Positions 59,493 to 64,000 of a stretch of DNA of 64,000 bases are shown here, one piece after another (position 1 is the first letter of the stretch; each line of letters begins with the position of its first letter). Source of the DNA: Anaerococcus sp. Marseille-Q5996 (GTDB lineage Bacteria; Bacillota; Clostridia; Tissierellales; Peptoniphilaceae); the NCBI RefSeq assembly GCF_946893725.1, contig NZ_CAMPPE010000001.1, forward strand, positions 1 through 64,000, written 5' to 3'. The notes beneath the pieces were generated by a model. The model saw only the letters and a program-made list of their open reading frames with translations. It ran no database searches and was not told the origin of the DNA. The position numbers and the translations under genes were made by a program.

Positions 59493-59928
59493 TTTTCCAT
59501 CCATACTTATAGCCCTATTTTTTACAATAATTGCTTGTACTGTTGCAAATATGATTGGCTATGAGAGCCTGGGCAATTCTCTGCCTGGTATCTTGGTTTT
59601 ATCTGCAATTACCCTAGTAGGATATTTTTTATCATATGTAGTACCTCTTAAAAAAGTATCGGCAGTGCTTTGGATTTCAATTATTGCAATCCTTATTTCA
59701 AGCCCAATATCACCAATATCTGATTTTGTAATAACAAGTGTGGATAATCTAAATATCAACGCAATTATTACACCAATCCTAGCCTATGCGGGTGTTATAA
59801 TCGGTAAGGACTGGGGAGCATTTAAGTCAGTTGGGGTAAAGGGAGTTATAGTTTCTATTTTTGTAATCATAGGAACATTCTTAATCTCAGCCCTCCTAGG
59901 TGACTTCTTTATGGGTATATTTAACTAA
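59473..59928 (+). CDS. Small membrane protein coupled to DUF3100
   Basis: A 151-residue protein with four to five hydrophobic helices starts at GTG (59473) behind AGAGGAGGAAAAG inside the DUF3100 3' end. It may be the second half of a two-subunit transporter with the DUF3100 protein, since size and overlap suggest stoichiometric synthesis. No family motif is recognised beyond GVIIGKDWGAFKS. A terminator follows at once. Confidence 0.8.
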   Translation: MQKFKTDFPSILIALFFTIIACTVANMIGYESLGNSLPGILVLSAITLVGYFLSYVVPLKKVSAVLWISIIAILISSPISPISDFVITSVDNLNINAIITPILAYAGVIIGKDWGAFKSVGVKGVIVSIFVIIGTFLISALLGDFFMGIFN

Positions 59929-59932
59929 AAAT

Positions 59933-59967
59933 AAAAATCGCTAAGTTTTTATCCTTAGCGATTTTTT
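59933..59967 (+). terminator. Terminator of the M20-DUF3100 operon
   Basis: Perfect 11-bp stem AAATCGCTAAG/CTTAGCGATTT, eight-base loop and further Ts, shared with the convergent gene. Confidence 0.92.
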
Positions 59968-59969
59968 AT

Positions 59970-60182
59970 TTATTCACTTTCAAAGGTCCTAGAAAAATCA
60001 GAAAACCACTTTAATTCTTCTTCTGCAGTTTTCTCATCCCAACCGTATTGGCCGATTAGAAATTCTTTAAAATTTTCTACACTTGTAAGGTCGGCATCTA
60101 AGGGCTCACTTTTTAAAGCTCCCCAATGATCTATTGCCAAATGCCCATTTTTATTCCATATATCTTTTATTTTTAAATCCAT
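59970..60182 (-). CDS. Small acidic protein of unknown function
   Basis: The start MDLKIKD (ATG 60180-60182 behind AAGGAGTATGAT) gives 70 residues; a start 11 codons upstream would put the RBS inside the gene. It contains a Trp-rich, acidic helical pattern (DHWGALKSEP, QYGWDEKTAEEELKWF) reminiscent of CsbD-like or other small stress proteins, but I do not assign a family. It lies 40 bases after the AIM24 gene and is probably co-transcribed. Confidence 0.65.
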   Translation of the reverse strand: MDLKIKDIWNKNGHLAIDHWGALKSEPLDADLTSVENFKEFLIGQYGWDEKTAEEELKWFSDFSRTFESE

Positions 60183-60222
60183 ATCATACTCCTTTGCTGC
60201 AATATAGATACCCAAAAATAAG

Positions 60223-60984
60223 TTATAAATCCACAGGAGCCATTAAAACTTTTCCTGAGCCGCGATAAACATTTACAAAGCCTTCTCCACTGGCAGCAGA
60301 TCCTATTAGTGACCTTGTTGTTCGCTCTACTGTAAATTTTAGTGAAGAAGACCAGGCTACTGCAAAAGACCCGTCTATTCTTAGCTCATCATCTTCTAAT
60401 TCTACTTCGATTAGCTCATTTCTTGCGACCGGAGATTCTAAAGCTACTACTCCATTACCAAATAAACCTAGGTTAAACAATCCTTCTCCACCGGCAACTG
60501 CTGATGAAATTGAAGATCTGGCTACTGTCTTGTGGTCTAGGGATGATTCGCAGGCTAGGAAATATCCATCTTCTAAAACCAATCCACCATTCCAGTTTTT
60601 AACATCAAGTAGGACTATGTATTTGTAAGTTGGTTCTAAAACTACCATTCCTAAGCCGTGGTATTCTGGTTTTATGGCTGATTCGTTGGTTGCAGATGAT
60701 CTTAGGCTCTTGCTAAAGAAATCTCCCACACCCTTGATGCCTGTACCAGCATTTACATCACCAACCATCCATTGCATAGACCCTTGTTGAAGAGTTACTG
60801 GATTTACCTGTAAATCACAAATTAATTGCTTTAGCCTAACTCCCATTTGAGCTGCAAAATATTCTTTTTGGGCAGTTTCCTTAGTTACTGACAAATCTCT
60901 TTTGTATTCTGCTACCCTAAAGGCCCCTTGCTGGTCAGTTATCATTATGTCATCATTGTCCAAAAAATTATTAATCCTAAACAC
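60223..60984 (-). CDS. AIM24 family protein
   Basis: The 253-residue beta-rich protein belongs to the AIM24/TIGR00266 family (GSMQWMVGDVNAG, GEGLFNLGLFGNG, GFVNVYRGSGKV). Translation starts at GTG 60982-60984, six bases after GGGAG; an ATG two bases upstream is out of frame. The family is widespread and functionally undefined in bacteria. It is monocistronic or leads the 70-residue gene. Confidence 0.9.
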   Translation of the reverse strand: MFRINNFLDNDDIMITDQQGAFRVAEYKRDLSVTKETAQKEYFAAQMGVRLKQLICDLQVNPVTLQQGSMQWMVGDVNAGTGIKGVGDFFSKSLRSSATNESAIKPEYHGLGMVVLEPTYKYIVLLDVKNWNGGLVLEDGYFLACESSLDHKTVARSSISSAVAGGEGLFNLGLFGNGVVALESPVARNELIEVELEDDELRIDGSFAVAWSSSLKFTVERTTRSLIGSAASGEGFVNVYRGSGKVLMAPVDL

Positions 60985-61053
60985 ATCTGTCTCCCTTTTA
61001 TATAATTCTATAATTAATTATATTACAAATTTAAGAAAATTTAACTTTTATAC

Positions 61054-61095
61054 TAAAAAACGGAATCTACTTTAAAATTTAAGCAGATTCCGTTA
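61054..61095 (-). terminator. Terminator of the acidic secreted protein gene
   Basis: Minus-strand AACGGAATCT/AGATTCCGTT stem with an AT-rich loop and six Ts. Confidence 0.85.
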
Positions 61096-61124
61096 AAATA
61101 TTTATACTTAATCTTATTTTCTAA

Positions 61125-61469
61125 TTATCCAACAAGTCTTTCAAGTTTTCTGATGATTATTCTTTGATTCTCTACTAATTTTGCTAACTTTTTTGCTCTT
61201 GGATTATTTTTATTAGCTCTAACTACTCTATCTGCAAAATCTAGTTGTTTTTTACAATTTTCGATAGCAGCTCTTAGGCGAATCCTTTGCTCAGGCTTAA
61301 ATCTAACAGTTCTTCTTTTTCTGTCATCATCGTCGTCATCGTCGTCATCGTCGAATTCGTATGCTTCATATCTGTCATCTAGGTCGTCATTGTCATCTGC
61401 AAATGCAGAAACTCCTGGCAATACCAAGCTAGTTGCTAGTGCAAGGGCAAATACTTATTTTATTTTCAT
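61125..61469 (-). pseudogene. Secreted acidic/basic protein with a stop codon in its signal peptide
   Basis: From ATG 61467-61469 (behind AAGGAT) the frame reads MKIK, a TAA at 61455-61457, then VFALALATSLVLPGVSAFADD, clearly a Sec signal whose fifth codon has become a stop. The remaining product has a run of ten aspartates encoded by GAT/GAC repeats (about 61328-61360) and then a basic helical domain (RKRRTVRFKPEQRIRLRAAI, abbreviated RTVRFKPEQRIRLR). A TTG at 61427 could give a 100-residue cytoplasmic form, but without a good RBS. One base change (AAA to TAA) or a sequence error would explain it. Confidence 0.8.
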
Positions 61470-61676
61470 ACTATATTATCCTTTTTAAAAAATATTTATT
61501 ATGATGTGAAACTGATTACATATATATTATACAATATATTGTATTGATTATCAGCTTATTTGTAAAATATTTCAAAAAAATTTATAAAATTTAGTTTAAT
61601 TAACTAAATATCCCGTTTGTTTTTTAAATTTATAATATTTATTGAAATTTAAGGTATCTAATTTGTGGCACAAAAA

Positions 61677-61697
61677 AAGACGGGATATTCCCGTCTA
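61677..61697 (-). terminator. Terminator of the opp operon
   Basis: Minus-strand GACGGG-ATATT-CCCGTC type stem followed by seven Ts (A-run 61672-61678), three bases past the stop of the small membrane gene. Confidence 0.85.
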
Positions 61698-61699
61698 GC

Positions 61700-61888
61700 T
61701 TATAAAAGTATAGCCAGCAGCAAAAGTGGACCTATTACAAGTAGTAGTCCTGGCAAAAATACTCTTATTGCTGCTAAAAACATTGCTAGTTTGTCATTTT
61801 TTTCAAGATTATTTTCATCTAACAAGTTTTCTTTTTCATAGATTTCATCTGCGTTTTTTTCGCTAAACCTATCTATGGGTTTTCTCAT
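61700..61888 (-). CDS. Small membrane protein coupled to oppF
   Basis: A 62-residue protein with a charged N-terminus and one long hydrophobic C-terminal helix pair (AMFLAAIRVFLPGLLLVIG, then PLLLLAILL). Its ATG overlaps the oppF stop (ATGA), so translation is coupled. The operon terminator follows directly. It is not a known Opp subunit; it might be an accessory of the transporter. Confidence 0.72.
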   Translation of the reverse strand: MRKPIDRFSEKNADEIYEKENLLDENNLEKNDKLAMFLAAIRVFLPGLLLVIGPLLLLAILL

Positions 61889-63504
61889 AGAGCGCTCATT
61901 TCTTCTAGGTCGTGTTCTTCTTTATTTCTCAAAGCTTGATTTTTTTCAAAGGCTTTTTGTTTTTCTTCTTCACTTACTTCCATAAGGTGGCAGGCTACAT
62001 AGTGGCCATTGCCGTAGTCTTTTAGTTGTGGTTGGTAAGTTTTACAAATATCCATTGCATATTGGCATCTGGTGTGGAAACGGCATCCTTTTGGAGGATT
62101 TACTGCTGAAGGAATGTCTCCCTCAATTGTTTGCAGTTCTTGGCCTTGGTCCACATCTGTTCTAGGAATTGCTTGTAAAAGCGCTTGAGTATATGGATGC
62201 ATTGGATTATCGAAAATTTGCTCTGTGTTTGCAAGTTCTACCAAAACTCCTAGATACATTACCCCGATACGGTCAGATATATATTTTACTACTGAAAGGT
62301 CGTGGGTTATAAATAGGTAGGTCAAATTGTTTTGATCTTTTAAGTCTTGAAGTAGGTTTATAATTTGTGATTGGATTGAAACGTCAAGGGCAGATACTGC
62401 CTCATCGCAAACTATAAAACTTGGTTTTAGGGCTAGAGCTCTTGCAATACCGATTCTTTGTCTTTGTCCACCTGAGAATTGGTGAGGATATCTGTGCAAG
62501 AAATATGGTGCAAGTCCGCATTTTTCCATAGTTTCTTGGATGTATTCATTATATCCTTCATCTTTTCTTGATTTGAATAAATCATGGCCTAGGACACCTT
62601 CACCGATGATATTTCCAACTGTCATCTTTGTATCTAGTGATCCATATGGGTCTTGGAAAATCATTTGTAGGTCTTTTCTCATCTCACGCATTTCTTCATC
62701 ATTTAGTTTTGAAAGGTCGATACCATTGTCTTTTTGACTTTCAAGCTCTTCAAAGCCCTCTTTGTCTTTTAGGGTGTCTCTATACGCTTCGATGTTGTTA
62801 TGTTTTTCACCAACTACTTTTGATAATTCGGATCTTTTTGCAATTAATTCCTTATATCTTGGGTCATTATCACGTTTATTGTAATATTCGTCCCATTCTC
62901 TTGATCTCATTTGAAGTTTTTGCTCAAATACATCTATATCAGCAATAACTTTTGCACGCTCACGAAGACTTGTGTAATAGTCATTTAATAGGCTTTGGAC
63001 CTTATCTAGGTCATCAGATACTAAAAGCCCACCAGCTATTCTTATCATATTTAAGTATTTTTCTTCGATCTCGCGGCGTTTGAACATTGCTTTTTCATTG
63101 GCCGCTGCACGTGCTTGATCATTAGCTGCATTTTCAATCTCAGCATAGATGTTATTTAGCTCTTCATTTGCATTTTTGTAGGTTGGGAATTGTTTAGAGA
63201 TATTGCTAATCATTGTTCCCATGTATGCTGGTGCAACATCTTCTAAAGTTTTTCCGTAATAAAGGGTTGTTCCCTCTGTTTGGTCATAAATTTGTAAAAG
63301 TGTTCTACCAAAAGTAGATTTTCCACATCCGGATTCTCCTACTAGACCTAAAGTTTCACCTTCATAGATGTCAATAGAAATTGATTCATTGGCATGAACA
63401 TAGGAACTAGGTCCTCTGTTGAATAGACCTTTTTTCTTAAGAGGGAAATATTTTTTAAGGTGTCTTATCTTAAATAATACCTTTTTTTCATTAGTATTTT
63501 CCAT
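61885..63504 (-). CDS. oppF: Oligopeptide ABC transporter ATPase OppF with a large internal insertion
   Basis: The start MENTNEKK (ATG 63502-63504, behind AAAGGAAAGAG) overlaps oppD by 14 bases; the protein is 539 residues, much longer than the normal 310-340. Walker A ESGCGKST is at 57-64; the Q-loop QMIFQDPYGSLD only comes near residue 280; in ordinary OppF proteins these are about 50 residues apart. Roughly residues 88-265 are an extra, charged, coiled-coil-like block (ANEELNNIYAEIE, MRSREWDEYYNKRDND). Signature SGGQRQRIGIARAL, Walker B CDEAVSALD and the C-terminal CRFHTRC cluster are intact, so it is probably functional. Confidence 0.93.
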   Translation of the reverse strand: MENTNEKKVLFKIRHLKKYFPLKKKGLFNRGPSSYVHANESISIDIYEGETLGLVGESGCGKSTFGRTLLQIYDQTEGTTLYYGKTLEDVAPAYMGTMISNISKQFPTYKNANEELNNIYAEIENAANDQARAAANEKAMFKRREIEEKYLNMIRIAGGLLVSDDLDKVQSLLNDYYTSLRERAKVIADIDVFEQKLQMRSREWDEYYNKRDNDPRYKELIAKRSELSKVVGEKHNNIEAYRDTLKDKEGFEELESQKDNGIDLSKLNDEEMREMRKDLQMIFQDPYGSLDTKMTVGNIIGEGVLGHDLFKSRKDEGYNEYIQETMEKCGLAPYFLHRYPHQFSGGQRQRIGIARALALKPSFIVCDEAVSALDVSIQSQIINLLQDLKDQNNLTYLFITHDLSVVKYISDRIGVMYLGVLVELANTEQIFDNPMHPYTQALLQAIPRTDVDQGQELQTIEGDIPSAVNPPKGCRFHTRCQYAMDICKTYQPQLKDYGNGHYVACHLMEVSEEEKQKAFEKNQALRNKEEHDLEEMSAL

Positions 63505-64000
63505 CTTCTCTTTCCTTTCTATTTGGATAGTGACATCTGATTCTTTGATTTTCATTAACTGCAACTAGTTCTGGCATTTGGTTTACGCATTTTTCTGTGG
63601 CAAATTTACATCTGTCTGCAAATTTGCAACCCTTTGGTAGATTTAATGGGTGTGGTACAGATCCAGGAATTATGTCTAGTCTCTGATTTTTATCACTTGT
63701 AATTGATGGGATAGAATTTAGTAGGGCTACTGTGTAAGGATGGTTGTAGTCTGTAATATCTCTTTTGAAAATATATTCTACTGGAGACTGTTCTACAATT
63801 TGTCCTGAGTACATTACCGCTACTTCATCTGCCATTTGGTTGATAACACCAAGGTCGTGGGTTATAAATAGGATTGATGTATTAAGTCTGTGTTTTAAAT
63901 CATTCATCAATCTTAAAATTTGCGCTTGGATAGTTACATCAAGGGCAGTTGTTGGCTCGTCTGCAATTAATAATTTTGGCTCGCAGGCTAGGGCCATAGC
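63491..64000 (-). CDS. oppD: Oligopeptide ABC transporter ATPase OppD (C-terminal part)
   Basis: The last 170 residues of OppD are in the window; the gene continues past the right edge. Walker B LLIADEPTTALDVT, the H-loop FITHDLGV and the Opp-specific C-terminal cysteine pattern (GCKFADRCKFATEKC) are visible. It works with OppF and the OppB/OppC permeases to import peptides, which suits the PepF encoded at 5974. Confidence 0.95.
   Translation of the reverse strand, partial: AMALACEPKLLIADEPTTALDVTIQAQILRLMNDLKHRLNTSILFITHDLGVINQMADEVAVMYSGQIVEQSPVEYIFKRDITDYNHPYTVALLNSIPSITSDKNQRLDIIPGSVPHPLNLPKGCKFADRCKFATEKCVNQMPELVAVNENQRIRCHYPNRKEREDGKY

Noticed and set aside
61321-61360. Short GAT/GAC repeats as a CRISPR-like array
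   Set aside because: Three-base coding microsatellite within a gene, no spacers.

Overview
The window is low-GC DNA with strong AGGAGG-type ribosome-binding sites, short intergenic gaps and many U-tailed hairpins, which points to a Firmicute. The gene set (oligoendopeptidase F, DUF3100/M20 pair, thiW-thiM-thiE, sialic-acid catabolism, carbamate kinase with ornithine carbamoyltransferase, oligopeptide ABC transporter) fits an anaerobic amino-acid and host-glycan user such as Anaerococcus or another Peptoniphilaceae. That genus placement is an inference; no marker gene settles it and only about 230 bases of 16S rRNA are present.

Layout. 1-735: 5' end of a 16S rRNA gene (minus strand) with leader and tandem promoters. 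736-1704: wreck of a metal/polyamine-type ABC importer in which an ATPase N-terminus is fused to a permease. 1794-5932: glycerophosphodiesterase, a bacteriocin-like secreted peptide, a sodium:amino-acid symporter and a CcdA/thioredoxin-lipoprotein pair. 5974-10438 (minus): glycerate kinase, rhomboid protease, lipoprotein, PepF. 10512-12693: a possible small RNA, then a TPP riboswitch controlling thiW-thiM-thiE. 12802-15556: CAP-domain lipoprotein and PPK2 kinase.

15630-25732 (minus) is the most unusual part: four tightly packed genes encoding a PGDYG-like small protein, an unrecognised 562-residue protein, a 1339-residue protein kinase with RyR-like and CARF/DUF1887-like regions, and a DUF4062-STAND-TPR protein whose 3' end is frameshifted. 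The domain logic is that of a nucleotide-signal-sensing conflict (anti-phage/abortive-infection-like) system, and I do not recognise this exact combination. A perfect 27-bp palindrome lies upstream. 26028-28168 is a PerR-boxed ahpC-ahpF operon.

28208-41325 (minus) is an accessory island: RhuM, an orphan RelB/DinJ-type antitoxin, an arsenic operon (arsR-arsD-arsA-arsC-acr3 plus a second, cysteine-poor arsD with its own Fur-box-like site), and a type I restriction-modification operon (hsdM-hsdS-hsdR) followed by DUF4177 and GIY-YIG/DUF4357 genes. 41520-43973 is a secreted lamin-tail-domain protein.

44121-49271: an amino-acid carrier, carbamate kinase and ornithine carbamoyltransferase, divergent from a double-AraC-domain regulator. 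49313-54746 (minus) is a complete sialic-acid catabolic operon (nanE, nanA, symporter, yhcH, ROK kinase, RpiR regulator). 54938-61469 holds small DUF proteins, a long hairpin element, a glutaredoxin, an M20 amidohydrolase with DUF3100 transporter genes, an AIM24 protein and a secreted acidic protein with a stop codon in its signal peptide. 61700-64000 is the end of an opp operon whose OppF carries a large coiled-coil insertion.
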